Positions 55,852-63,792 are shown, counted from the first letter of the stretch. The stretch: 64,000 nucleotides of DNA from Rhizobiales bacterium GAS188 (GCA_900104855.1 FNSS01000001.1:4774001-4838000), one strand, 5' to 3'. The notes: a model not told the origin generated them from the sequence alone. Numbers and translations are program-made.

Positions 55852-56237
55852 AGCGCCGGCTCGTCGCGCTTGTCCGGCTTGCCGCTTAGCTCGGCAAGCG
55901 CCTGCTCATCGGTGAACATGGTCTCGCGAGGATGATCGGCGTTGGCCGCGAACCACGTGCGCCAGCTTTGCACGTCCTGGCGAAGCAACGCGATCTCGGC
56001 GTCGATCAACGCTTCCAGTTCGGCCTCGCCCTCGGCGCGGCTCGTCAAATGTTTCGCGAGCAAATAGCGCAGCGCCCCGGCGATCTCGGCGCAGTGGACC
56101 GCGACGCGGCCGTCTTCGTCTCGCGGCGACACCTGCCTGATCACGGCTGCGATCGCGGTTTTCGCCCGCTCGACACGAGCCGTGACGGTGGCGGCTTGCA
56201 TGCCATCGAGATCGGATAGGCCGATGGTGTCCACCAT
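55848..56237 (-). CDS. Hypothetical helical protein upstream of HTH gene
   Basis: 129 residues from ATG 56237: MVDTIGLSDLDGMQAATVTA RVERAKTAIAAVIRQVSPRD, AEIAGALRYLLAKHLTSRAE, DAEIALLRQDVQSWRTWFAA. Mostly alpha-helical and acidic, no cysteines or membrane part. Its stop overlaps the start of the HTH gene, so they are translated together. The frame is open to 56318, but MVDTIG is the first likely start. Function unknown. Confidence 0.55.
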   Translation of the reverse strand: MVDTIGLSDLDGMQAATVTARVERAKTAIAAVIRQVSPRDEDGRVAVHCAEIAGALRYLLAKHLTSRAEGEAELEALIDAEIALLRQDVQSWRTWFAANADHPRETMFTDEQALAELSGKPDKRDEPAL

Positions 56238-56351
56238 AAGCGCGTGACCCGGTTGCGGCGAAATCGATCGCCTCGTGGAGCCCCCGGTCAATATATGGCG
56301 ACGCCAGCCCACCGCCACCAGCCGGGGGGCGCTGCCACTGGGCTTCCTGGC

Positions 56352-56591
56352 TCAGGCCCGTTTCGGACCACCGCCGTCCCTGCGGCATCCGCCATTCTCA
56401 TCGACCAGCCAGGGTGCCGATTGTTCGGCCAATTGCCGCACCGCTCGGCCGTGACGCTCTCGCGGGAAAGCATGCACACGGGCCTCGATCGAGCGCGGCC
56501 GATCGCCAAGCTCGGCAACATCGAACCTCGGTGCCGGCTTGCGCTTGGACGGGACTCGCAATTTCACGACATTGCTTTTCGGCTTGTTCAT
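56352..56591 (-). CDS. Small basic protein, 79 residues
   Basis: MNKPKSNVVKLRVPSKRKPA PRFDVAELGDRPRSIEARVH and a C-terminal AVRQLAEQSAPWLVDENGG. A strong GGGAGG ribosome site is 9 bases before ATG 56591. Basic N-terminus and a short helix; no known domain. The last ~12 residues look out of frame. Its 32-bp leader occurs a second time at 57610-57641 without the gene. Confidence 0.5.
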   Translation of the reverse strand: MNKPKSNVVKLRVPSKRKPAPRFDVAELGDRPRSIEARVHAFPRERHGRAVRQLAEQSAPWLVDENGGCRRDGGGPKRA

Positions 56592-56592
56592 A

Positions 56593-56624
56593 GGAACGAC
56601 CTCCCGCCACCATCATAGCGCGCC
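56593..56624 (-). repeat. 32-bp leader repeat, copy with gene
   Basis: Identical over 32 bp to 57610-57641. On the minus strand it holds CTATGATGG and the GGGAGGTCGTTCC ribosome region of the gene starting at 56591. Confidence 0.6.
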
Positions 56625-56709
56625 TGTCAGCCACAGCCTCGCCCCGCATTATCTGTCGATCGGCTACCAGACGGCGATTCGGATGGCGGCTTACAAGTTG
56701 TGACAGGCC

Positions 56710-56767
56710 TTATGCCCATGGGCATAAATTGCCGCCATCCCGATCATAAATTGCCGCCATCCCGATC
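56710..56767. repeat. 18-bp palindrome plus 22-bp tandem repeat
   Basis: TTATGCCCATGGGCATAA (56710-56727) is a perfect palindrome. It overlaps two exact tandem copies of a 22-bp unit starting ATAAATTGCCGCC (56724-56745 and 56746-56767), which lie directly upstream of the gene at 56786. They look like regulatory binding sites. Confidence 0.6.
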
Positions 56768-56785
56768 AAAGCAGTGCACAAGGTG

Positions 56786-57106
56786 ATGAAGGAACTGGGC
56801 CTCGACGTGCATGAGCTGATCGACGAGCACAACGTCATGAACGCGCTTCGGTCGCTTTATGCGTTGCCGCACTTTCAGAAGCTCGATCACGAGCTGGCCG
56901 GCGACGACGATGAGGCTGCCGACGACCTCGCTGAGATGGCTGGACGCCGCTGCGCCTTCAATGGCGGACGCACGCAGGACTCACCCTATGCCGGCGATCC
57001 CGGCACGCCTCGCGCGCAAGCCTGGATGCGAGGCTATAATGACTCGTTCGGCATCGCGATGCAGGCGGGCGTTGCAGCCGCGACCATGCGCAAGCAGCGC
57101 GAGTAA
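56786..57106 (+). CDS. Hypothetical protein, 106 residues
   Basis: ATG 56786 is preferred over GTG 56774: MKELGLDVHELIDEHNVMNA LRSLYALPHFQKLDHELAGD, an acidic linker, then NGGRTQDSPYAGDPGTPRAQ AWMRGYNDSFGIAM. The end resembles the RMF-like pattern (PY-G-P-AQAW--GY-D) of small ribosome-associated or phage proteins, but this is only a similarity of motif. AAGGTGATG precedes the start. It is controlled, if at all, from the palindrome and tandem repeats upstream. Confidence 0.55.
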   Translation: MKELGLDVHELIDEHNVMNALRSLYALPHFQKLDHELAGDDDEAADDLAEMAGRRCAFNGGRTQDSPYAGDPGTPRAQAWMRGYNDSFGIAMQAGVAAATMRKQRE

Positions 57107-57160
57107 GGAATTGGCGCTGGTGGCTCATGTGGAAGCGTGCGCCGCACTTGCGTCCAATAG

Positions 57161-57190
57161 CGCCCAGGAGCTTCACCGCGCTCCTGGGCG
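57161..57190 (+). terminator. Leader hairpin upstream of second DUF3102-like gene
   Basis: CGCCCAGGAGC and GCTCCTGGGCG form a perfect 11-bp stem, then TTTCGATTCTTGGAGGACGGAG and the ATG at 57213. Same layout as at 777-807 but with another stem sequence. Confidence 0.6.
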
Positions 57191-57212
57191 TTTCGATTCT
57201 TGGAGGACGGAG

Positions 57213-57589
57213 ATGCAAAGACAAATCGACCTCGGCGATATTCCTAACGTTTTGACGGTCGAACAATGGTGCGTGCGCATTCCCGCACCGCCTGGCAAAA
57301 GGGCGTGGCCTCGATCTTCGAGACGGGGCGGGAGCTGCTCGCCGCGAAGGCCGCGCTTGAACACGGCGAGTGGCTGGCGATGGTCGAAAGCGAGTTGCCG
57401 TTCGGCGCTCGCACAGCGCAATGCTTAATGAGGATCGTGGGCGACGAGACGCTTTCAAATACGAAGCATGCTTCGCTTTTGCCGCCCTCGTTGGGCACCC
57501 TCTACGAACTCACCAAACTATCGGCAGAAGACTTCGCCGCCATGACTCAAGGCTGGCGTGATCCCGAAGATGCCTGGCGGGAGATGTAG
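57213..57589 (+). pseudogene. DUF3102-like protein, second copy, frameshifted
   Basis: ATG 57213 gives MQRQIDLGDIPNVLTVEQWC VRI and then leaves frame; the remainder (RTAWQKGVASIFETGRELLA, EHGEWLAMVESELPFGARTA, QCLMRIVGDETLS, LPPSLGTLYELTKLSAEDFA) is read from the next frame, open from 57266. A single indel near 57275 explains the break, so this copy is less damaged than the one at 217-756. A start at 57266 could still give a 107-residue protein. Families of this kind are found in phages and plasmids, role unknown. Confidence 0.65.
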
Positions 57590-57602
57590 CCCATGGGCTA
57601 CA
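57585..57602. repeat. 18-bp perfect palindrome, right copy
   Basis: TGTAGCCCATGGGCTACA, overlapping the end of the DUF3102-like frame. Compared with 509-526 both arms have a changed base (G to C and C to G) so that the palindrome is maintained. Confidence 0.6.
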
Positions 57603-57609
57603 AGCCTTG

Positions 57610-57641
57610 GGAACGACCTCCCGCCACCATCATAGCGCGCC
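57610..57641 (-). repeat. 32-bp leader repeat, copy without gene
   Basis: Identical to 56593-56624. Here no gene follows on the minus strand; the sequence sits between the DUF3102-like copy and the end of the replication-like gene. Confidence 0.6.
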
Positions 57642-57698
57642 CACTCTCGCGCGCCAGCACGCCGGATTCCCGCGTCGCGATTTTCACCAGGCTGCTCG

Positions 57699-58940
57699 TC
57701 AGTGAGTCCGCCGCTCCTCCTTCCATTGCACACGATCCGACAGCACCATCTCAAACCGCGCCGTCCCATCAGGCTGAACCGGCCCGATGCATCGAACCTC
57801 GTGGGTGATAATATCGCCGAGCCGACCCTCCCGATGCGCCACCACATTGCGCTCGGCCATCGCACGCATCACGCGATCGAACTCGTTACCGTTGGGCCGC
57901 TCCTGCAGATGCGATCTCATGGAAGGGTGAGTGGATTTTTCCTGTACCTCTTGTCGGATAGCGGCAAGCTCCTGCTTGGTAGCTCTGATCTCGGGTTTCA
58001 TGCGTCCTCCTCCACCTCTCCCCGGCCCTTGATGCATACTAATGCTTATGTCGCCAGCGGATGCGTATGTCATAGGGCTCTCCCTACTGCCGTAGGCATA
58101 AGCCTTAGTATGCAATCCGTCTGTCCTGGGCTGCACCTGCTTCCCAACAAGGAGAGAGAGATCACTGGGGCGGGAGAGTCCCTGCCTGAAGGCACTACGT
58201 CTGATACGGGCCATATGCTTTGATGATCCAGCACAAGCTGCATCGAGACGAACGATGGCATCGGCTTCATCGAGCGGCATGCCGGCCGCCTTGAGGCTAC
58301 CCAGGATGCACCAGCAGTCGCGGAGCCGCTCGTAGCGTGTGGCCTTGCTGAGGGCCTTGGCGATCCGTCGCTCATGGTCAGCGAGGATCTTGGTCATCAA
58401 GCGGGTTGGATAGCGGATCGGGCCGACGGCTTTCTCGGCGGGGACGCGACTGAAGGGTCGGGACGGGATGAGATCGAAGGGTTCTTGCGCGGCGAGGCTG
58501 ACCTCACCGAGGGGTAGGGCCAGAGCCAGATCCGTCAGGCGGTAGCGGTCACACTTCACCTTGGCCTTGTAGCGTTCGGTGATCTGCAGGATACCGGCCT
58601 TGCGCAGCCATAGGCAATAGCGGCTGACGGCAGGTTGATCGACATTGAAGTGTTCGGCGTGGTGCTGTTGCGAGCGCCATAGGTTTCCGTTGGGGTGGCC
58701 TTCGACGCGGTGCAGGCGGAGGTAGAACTGCCAGAGCTTGCGGGCGAGGATCGGCGCCGCATATAGCAGCCGGCGCGCTTGCTCCTTCAGCTCGCCATCG
58801 CTAGAATTATTTCCGTCGTCAGCGGATACGCTGAATGGTTGAAGCGGAGGCGGCTCGGCATTGTGTCCGGGCCGCTTTTGCGTTTCGGGAATGACTTGCG
58901 GTGCGGACTCGAAGACGGTAGAGTTGTGGCTGTCGATCAT
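57699..58940 (-). CDS. Replication-initiator-like winged-helix protein
   Basis: 413 residues from ATG 58940. After a 50-residue disordered start, ARRLLYAAPILARKLWQFYL RLHRVEGHPNGNLWRSQQHH AEHFNVDQPAVSRYCLWLRK AGILQI is a winged helix of the kind found in plasmid/phage replication proteins. A second helical part (TRLMTKILADHERRIAKALS, DCWCILGSLKAAGMPLDEAD) and a glycine-rich linker (GPGRGGGGR) follow, then EFDRVMRAMAERNVVAHREG. No primase or endonuclease motif is visible. A 17-bp inverted repeat in its own coding region (58034-58113) may be an initiator site. Alternative: a large phage-type regulator. Confidence 0.55.
   Translation of the reverse strand: MIDSHNSTVFESAPQVIPETQKRPGHNAEPPPLQPFSVSADDGNNSSDGELKEQARRLLYAAPILARKLWQFYLRLHRVEGHPNGNLWRSQQHHAEHFNVDQPAVSRYCLWLRKAGILQITERYKAKVKCDRYRLTDLALALPLGEVSLAAQEPFDLIPSRPFSRVPAEKAVGPIRYPTRLMTKILADHERRIAKALSKATRYERLRDCWCILGSLKAAGMPLDEADAIVRLDAACAGSSKHMARIRRSAFRQGLSRPSDLSLLVGKQVQPRTDGLHTKAYAYGSRESPMTYASAGDISISMHQGPGRGGGGRMKPEIRATKQELAAIRQEVQEKSTHPSMRSHLQERPNGNEFDRVMRAMAERNVVAHREGRLGDIITHEVRCIGPVQPDGTARFEMVLSDRVQWKEERRTH
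58034..58113. repeat. Inverted repeat inside replication-like gene
   Basis: GCATACTAATGCTTATG (58034-58050) and CATAAGCCTTAGTATGC (58097-58113) are inverted copies with one mismatch, 46 bp apart, within the coding sequence. Such repeats in a rep gene can mark an origin. Confidence 0.45.
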
Positions 58941-59132
58941 GGCTTGTCCCCATGGTTGATGCAGGTGTCAAGCATCACGGTTTGCCTCCGTTTCTTGACG
59001 ATCCGTCAGTGGCTCAAGTCTTCGCGGCTTCGGGTTCCTCGCCCGGAGCCGCTTCTACTTTCCCCCTATTTGCTGAAGGCGTAGCCTAGCGCCATCGCCG
59101 CATGGGTGCCAGCGCCTCACGGCGACCAGTTC
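58941..59132. other. Upstream region of the replication-like gene
   Basis: No gene. It presumably holds the promoter for the minus-strand gene at 58940, but no convincing -35/-10 pair was found. Confidence 0.3.
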
Positions 59133-59426
59133 TCAAGCGCGTCGTCGAACGGAAGCCGGTCCGCCTCGGGCTCGGGCGGTGGCTGCGTGCGAGGCCGGAC
59201 CGAGCGGCGAGGGCGCTGTGCTGCCATTCAAGTTCGGTCGCGCGGCCGCGACCTGGCGCGGCTCGACGTAGACCGACCACTCGGCCTCAGCGCCGTAACG
59301 AGGCTCGGCACGATCGTCGCGGAATACGAGAACCGCCGCGCCGCCAAGTCGGCCGGTGAAGTACGTCCTGCCATTGGCGCTGCGCCGCTCGAACAAGCGC
59401 ATCAGCTCAAGGCGCTCACCGCTCAC
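59133..59426 (-). CDS. Hypothetical protein, 97 residues
   Basis: MSGERLELMRLFERRSANGR TYFTGRLGGAAVLVFRDDRA, EAEWSVYVEPRQ, then a basic low-complexity tail. The first 55 residues match a small family common in Hyphomicrobiales (FERRS-GR-YF-GRLG-A-VL-F), a predicted beta-barrel of unknown role. The tail after PRQVAAARP may be frame-extended. MRLFERRS at residue 9 is an alternative start. Confidence 0.6.
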   Translation of the reverse strand: MSGERLELMRLFERRSANGRTYFTGRLGGAAVLVFRDDRAEPRYGAEAEWSVYVEPRQVAAARPNLNGSTAPSPLGPASHAATARARGGPASVRRRA

Positions 59427-59504
59427 GGCGCGCGCTCCCGATCGGCGGCTTGCCGGCGCGTGGCCTTCGGATTATCTTGGAGATCCTTGTTGGGACCTCC
59501 TCTT

Positions 59505-59538
59505 GCGGCCTCGCCATTTGGATCGATGGCGAGGCCGC
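59505..59538 (+). terminator. Strong hairpin, possible terminator
   Basis: GCGGCCTCGCCAT and ATGGCGAGGCCGC form a perfect 13-bp stem with an 8-base loop, followed by CTTCGTTTG. Confidence 0.65.
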
Positions 59539-59555
59539 CTTCGTTTGTGAGAACC

Positions 59556-59642
59556 ATGTTTGCCCTTGCTGTAACCCTGGGCCTGGTCCTCCTCGCTCTC
59601 TCTTGTTGCTGCGGCGCAGACGATATTTCCCCCCGCGCCTGA
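59556..59642 (+). CDS. Possible 28-residue hydrophobic peptide
   Basis: ATG 59556: MFALAVTLGLVLLALSCCCG ADDISPRA, starting 18 bases after a strong hairpin. One hydrophobic helix followed by a three-cysteine cluster resembles a lipoprotein or small toxin peptide, but the ribosome site is weak. Could be chance. Confidence 0.25.
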   Translation: MFALAVTLGLVLLALSCCCGADDISPRA

Positions 59643-59737
59643 TGGCAAGACTGGGCGGAGCGGCGTGGTCGATATGGCGGCGGATATAGGACTCGCGCTC
59701 AGCCCCTCCGAGCTACACATTTGAAGTCGCAACACTT

Positions 59738-60367
59738 TCAGCGACGGTATTTCTTCCCATAGATCCTCGATATACCGGGCCGCAGAAACAACGTTCTGGT
59801 CGTGCAGCTGTCGAGGAACCGCCGATCATGGCTGGCGATCACCATCGGGACCCGGCGGGCCGGGTCGTTGATCCAGCTTTCCAGGAGCTCGATCTTCGCG
59901 AGGTCGAGATGGTTGGTGGGCTCGTCGAGCAACAGGATGTCCGGCTCCGCCACCCAGGCGCGGGCGATCAGAGCGAGGCGCTGCCAGCCGCCGCTCAGCG
60001 CCCGCACCGGCCGGTCGCGCAGCTCGACGGGCGTGTCGAACTCGTCGAGTGTGACATCGACGCGCCAGGCGCTCGCCTCTCTCTCGGCCGAGGGCAGCGC
60101 GCGGCGAACGGCCTCGGCGAGAGGCAGGTCCAGGAGATTGCTCGCGACATCCTGCTCCACGAAGCCGAGACGCAGGCCGCGGGAACGCATGATCTCGCCC
60201 GCTGTCGGCTCGGCCAGGCCCGCCAGGCAGCGGAGCAGCGTGGATTTGCCGGCGCCATTGCCGGCGATGAGGCCAAGGCGCTCATTGTCGCCGATCGTGA
60301 GGCTCAGATCTTGGAAGAGGGGATTGGGTGCAAAGACGCTCACCTGGCGCAGGTTGATGGAGCTCAT
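59738..60367 (-). CDS. ABC-F-like ATPase, single domain only
   Basis: 209 residues from ATG 60367. One ABC domain: Walker A GNGAGKST, signature LSGGW, Walker B LLLDEPTNHLD, H-loop SHDRRF. DEPTNHLD marks the ABC-F group (ribosome-associated translation or antibiotic-resistance factors), which have two such domains and a linker, about 500-550 residues. Here the protein ends shortly after the first domain (RIYGKKYRR), at the point where relatives continue with a charged linker, so the second half is missing. It may be a remnant. Confidence 0.7.
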   Translation of the reverse strand: MSSINLRQVSVFAPNPLFQDLSLTIGDNERLGLIAGNGAGKSTLLRCLAGLAEPTAGEIMRSRGLRLGFVEQDVASNLLDLPLAEAVRRALPSAEREASAWRVDVTLDEFDTPVELRDRPVRALSGGWQRLALIARAWVAEPDILLLDEPTNHLDLAKIELLESWINDPARRVPMVIASHDRRFLDSCTTRTLFLRPGISRIYGKKYRR

Positions 60368-60531
60368 TGTTCGTCTCGCGAATTCGATGCGACCGTGCCG
60401 GGGCAGGGCGGCATTCATGCCAAGGGAAAGGGTGCACGCAGGGGCCGACAGTGAGCCGGCTATGCGCAGCGCCGATCAGGGCAGGTCGCGAGGGTCGAAA
60501 CGCTGGAGCGTCAGATCTCTCTGGAGACCGG

Positions 60532-60554
60532 CCCTACGACGTAGCGTCGTAGGG
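60532..60554. other. 9-bp stem hairpin
   Basis: CCCTACGAC and GTCGTAGGG with a 5-base loop between the ABC-F-like gene and the amidase gene. No T tract; it could be a protein-binding site or transcript-end structure. The interval 60368-60783 shows no gene. Confidence 0.4.
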
Positions 60555-60783
60555 CATCCCAGGGGGCACGCGGCATTTGCTTCTTTGACGTTGTCATGCG
60601 GCCCCCTCATTGGATCTCGAGCCGGGGAGATCATAGCGGCGGATCAGGGAGCAGGGAAGTCTCTGTCTTGGCCGCGGGCCGCGCCCAAGCGCCTCGTGGA
60701 CAATCGGCCCTAGCCCTGTATCGTGCGCGATCTCGATCCGCCCGCGATGAGCCCGAAGGTCAAGGGATCCGACGCTCGCCGGC

Positions 60784-62214
60784 ATGCAAGAGGAACCTCG
60801 CGCCATGGATGCAGCCAGCCCCGGCGTCGCCGATCCCTCTCAATGTGGTGCCCAGGAGCTGGCGCGCGCCTTCGCGGCGAGGCGGCTCTCTCCCGTCGAT
60901 GCGGTCGATGCGATGTTGGCGCGCATCGCCCGGCTGGAGCCGAAACTTCAGGCCTTCGTCGAGGTCTACGGCGCCGAAGCTCGCCTCGCCGCGGAAGCTG
61001 CCGACAAGGCGATCCGCTCGGGCCATCCGGTCTCGCCGCTGCACGGCGTGCCCATCGCCCTGAAGGACCTGATCGATCTCGAAGGCCGGATCACCTCGGG
61101 CGGCTCGGCCAGCCTGCGCCAACGCCGCTCGCAGGTCACGGCGACCATCGCCAAGCGCATGCTCGCGCAAGGCATGATCGTGCTCGGCAAGACGCATACG
61201 GTGGAATTCGCCATGGGCGGCTGGGGCACCAACCAGCATCTGGGCACGCCCTGGAATCCGTGGGATCCAGCCACCGCCCGCACGCCTGGCGGCTCCAGCA
61301 GCGGCTCGGGCGTCGCAGTCGCGGCGCGCCTCGCACCTTGGGCGATCGGCACGGATACGGGCGGGTCGGTGCGGCTGCCGGCTTCCTTCTGCGGGCTGAC
61401 GGGGCTCAAGGTCACGGTCGGTCGCATCAGCACGCATGGCATCATTCCGCTCAGCACGACGCTCGATACGCCGGGCCCCATGGCGCGCTCGGTCGAGGAT
61501 GCGGCGCTTCTCTACAATGTGGTGCAGGGGCCGGATCAGCTCGACCTGACGACGCGCGGCATCGCGCCCGACGATCCGCTACCGACCTTGCGACGCGGCG
61601 TGCGTGGGCTGCGCCTCGCCCGCATGCCGGCAGTCGAGCGCGAGGGCGTAGCCCCGGACATGCTCGCCGCCTATGACAAGTCCATTGATATGCTGGCGAA
61701 TCTCGGCGCCGAGATCGTCGATGTCGCGTTGCCGTTCCGCTTCGCCGATCTCGTCGCCGCGCAGGCCATTTCGCAGGCGGAATCCTATTTCTTCAATGGG
61801 TATCTGGCGGAAGATGCGGCTGCGCCGCTTGACGATGCGGTGCGCAAGCGCGTCTTGTCCGGTGCGACGGTTTCGGCCAACGACTATCTCAAGACGAAGC
61901 GGCTGCAGCAGGACCTCAAGCAGAAGCTCTATGCAGCCATGGACGGCATCGACGCCCTCCTGACCCCAACCACCGAGACAGCGGCAATCCCGCTCACGGA
62001 GGTCGATCAGGACCAAGTCCCTTCGCGATTCACGCGGTTCGGCAATCTCCTGGAGCTCTGCGCACTGGCTCTGCCCAACGGCTTCACCGCCGCCGGCTTG
62101 CCGCTGTCGCTGCAGATCGCCTGCCGCGGCTATGAGGAGGCCATGGCCTTGCGTATCGGCCACGCCTATCAGCAAGCGACCGAGTGGCATCTGCGCCGGC
62201 CGCCCGTCGACTGA
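60784..62214 (+). CDS. Amidase-signature-family hydrolase
   Basis: 476 residues. The Ser-cisSer-Lys triad is visible: Lys94 (IALKDLID), cis-Ser171 (PGGSSSGSG) and Ser195 (GTDTGGSVRLP), with the spacing (24 residues between the serines) of the family. These enzymes hydrolyse amides, including aryl- or alkylamides and tRNA-linked Glu/Asp. The GatA-specific context is missing (no gatB or gatC), so a catabolic amidase is more likely. A second ATG at 60805 is an alternative start. It lies upstream of a sugar-type ABC transporter operon, but 360 bp separate them. Confidence 0.85.
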   Translation: MQEEPRAMDAASPGVADPSQCGAQELARAFAARRLSPVDAVDAMLARIARLEPKLQAFVEVYGAEARLAAEAADKAIRSGHPVSPLHGVPIALKDLIDLEGRITSGGSASLRQRRSQVTATIAKRMLAQGMIVLGKTHTVEFAMGGWGTNQHLGTPWNPWDPATARTPGGSSSGSGVAVAARLAPWAIGTDTGGSVRLPASFCGLTGLKVTVGRISTHGIIPLSTTLDTPGPMARSVEDAALLYNVVQGPDQLDLTTRGIAPDDPLPTLRRGVRGLRLARMPAVEREGVAPDMLAAYDKSIDMLANLGAEIVDVALPFRFADLVAAQAISQAESYFFNGYLAEDAAAPLDDAVRKRVLSGATVSANDYLKTKRLQQDLKQKLYAAMDGIDALLTPTTETAAIPLTEVDQDQVPSRFTRFGNLLELCALALPNGFTAAGLPLSLQIACRGYEEAMALRIGHAYQQATEWHLRRPPVD

Positions 62215-62578
62215 GCGCCGCAAGGCGCCTGCCGGCATCGGCTGAAAGGCTCTTTGGAGCTTCGGACGCACGGGCCGCAAGGGTGACGCGTCCTGCCTAA
62301 ATAATGGGCACGTCGAGCGCGTTCCGTCGCCGTTCGAGCGTAGTCAGGCCAAGTGGCGTCACTTGTCTGACAACATCACCCAGCCGGGCGTCCAGGCGCC
62401 GCCTCAGGCGCCTGATCACGATGTCGTCAACCCGATCGACTACCCTCGCGAGAGACCCGACTTGTGCGCAGCGCGCTCGGCGTGCCATGCTAGTATCTCA
62501 GTGCACGGGGTAGCTCAAATCCCGGCATGGCCGCAGAGCCAAATCGGGTCGGAAAAACAACGTTCAGGGAGAAGAAAC
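62215..62578. promoter_or_regulatory. Upstream region of ABC transporter operon
   Basis: No gene seen. An open frame reaches back to 62363, but the signal peptide begins at 62579. CGTCACTTGTCTGACAACAT near 62360 looks operator-like and is followed by the leader of the operon; the ribosome site is GGGAGAAG. Confidence 0.35.
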
Positions 62579-63727
62579 ATGAAGTCGATGCTTCGCCTGT
62601 CGGGGCTCGCATGTGCCGGCCTCCTCTTATCATCCGTCAGCCTCTTTTCGCCCGTCAGCGCGTGGGCTGGACCGAAGGTCGTCTCGGGTCCCGGGGCCAA
62701 TACCGGATGCTTCAAGCCTTGGTCCGACCAGACCAAATTCTTCCAATGGGAGAAGAAGGCCGGACCCTACAAGATCGCGCTCGTCAACGGCTTCGTCGGC
62801 AACACTTGGCGCATCCAGATGGTGAAGACCGCCAAGGCCTTCGCCGAACAGCCGGGCATCAAGGAGAACATCAAGGAGTTCAAGGTCGTCTCCACCGGCA
62901 CCGATGTCGCGGCCCAGCTCGGCGCCATGGAAGACTTCATCAACCAGGGCTTCGACGCGATCATCACCATCGCGGTGGCGCCCGACGGCTTCGACCGCAT
63001 CATCCGGCTCGCCGACAAGAACAACGTCGTCGTCGTGCCTTTCGACAACATCCTCGATACCGACAAGGTGATGATGGTCAATGAGGACCAGAAGGAAATG
63101 GGCCGCATGTCCGCGAAATGGCTCATCACCGAGGGCGGCAAGACCTCCGGCGATATTCTCGAGGTGCGCGGCCTGCCGGGGAATTCGGTTGACCGTGATC
63201 GCCATCTCGGCTTCCGCGAGGTCCTGGAGGCGGCGGGCAACAAGTTCAACATTACCGAGGTGGTGGGCAATTGGGACACCGGCACCTCGCAGAAAGTGAC
63301 CGCCGACGCGCTCGCGGTGCATGGGCATTTCGACGGCGTCTTCACGCAGGGCGGCTCGGACGGCACGGTCCAGGCCATGATTGCTGCCAAGCACCCCTTC
63401 GTGGCGATGTCGGGGGAAGGCGAGAACGAATTCCGCAAGCAGATCGCCGACCACTATAAGGAAGGCCTCAAGGGCATGTCCTACGGGCAGTCGCCGGCGC
63501 TCGTCGCCATCGCCACCAAGGCGGCGATCTCGGCGCTGCAAGGCAATGTCATGCCGCAACTGATCTCGATCCCGATCCCGGTGGCGACCTATAAGGATCT
63601 CAAGCCCGGCGAGAATTTCTGGCCGGACCTGAAGGCGAACTTCTTCGCGCCGAACCAGTTCCTTCCTTGCGGCGTCACCTTCACGGCGCCCGAGATCATG
63701 GCGCAGAGCGAGAAGAACACGCAGTGA
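62579..63727 (+). CDS. Periplasmic sugar-type ABC substrate-binding protein
   Basis: 382 residues from ATG 62579. A signal peptide (MKSMLRLSGLACAGLLLSSV, cleavage after AWA) precedes a periplasmic binding fold of the RbsB/Peripla_BP_4 type: YKIALVNGFVGNTWRIQMVK, GAMEDFINQGFDAIITIAVA, NNVVVVPFDNILDTDKVMMV, GLPGNSVDRDRHLGFREVLE, FDGVFTQGGSDGTVQAMI. It captures a sugar or related polyol for the ABC transporter whose ATPase gene follows 65 bp downstream. A stable hairpin between the two probably keeps binding-protein mRNA in excess. Confidence 0.9.
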   Translation: MKSMLRLSGLACAGLLLSSVSLFSPVSAWAGPKVVSGPGANTGCFKPWSDQTKFFQWEKKAGPYKIALVNGFVGNTWRIQMVKTAKAFAEQPGIKENIKEFKVVSTGTDVAAQLGAMEDFINQGFDAIITIAVAPDGFDRIIRLADKNNVVVVPFDNILDTDKVMMVNEDQKEMGRMSAKWLITEGGKTSGDILEVRGLPGNSVDRDRHLGFREVLEAAGNKFNITEVVGNWDTGTSQKVTADALAVHGHFDGVFTQGGSDGTVQAMIAAKHPFVAMSGEGENEFRKQIADHYKEGLKGMSYGQSPALVAIATKAAISALQGNVMPQLISIPIPVATYKDLKPGENFWPDLKANFFAPNQFLPCGVTFTAPEIMAQSEKNTQ

Positions 63728-63749
63728 TCGGTTCGATCTCTCGTGAGGG

Positions 63750-63773
63750 ACGGCCTGGCGTCAGCCAGGCCGT
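63750..63773 (+). terminator. Intercistronic hairpin
   Basis: ACGGCCTGGC and GCCAGGCCGT form a perfect 10-bp stem with a GTCA loop between the binding-protein and ATPase genes. No U tract, so it is probably an mRNA-stabilising or partially terminating element. Confidence 0.6.
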
Positions 63774-63792
63774 TCTCGACTGAGGAGCCGCC

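Noticed and set aside
61579-62280. 233-codon minus-strand frame opposite the amidase
   Set aside because: Shadow of a gene with an intact catalytic triad.
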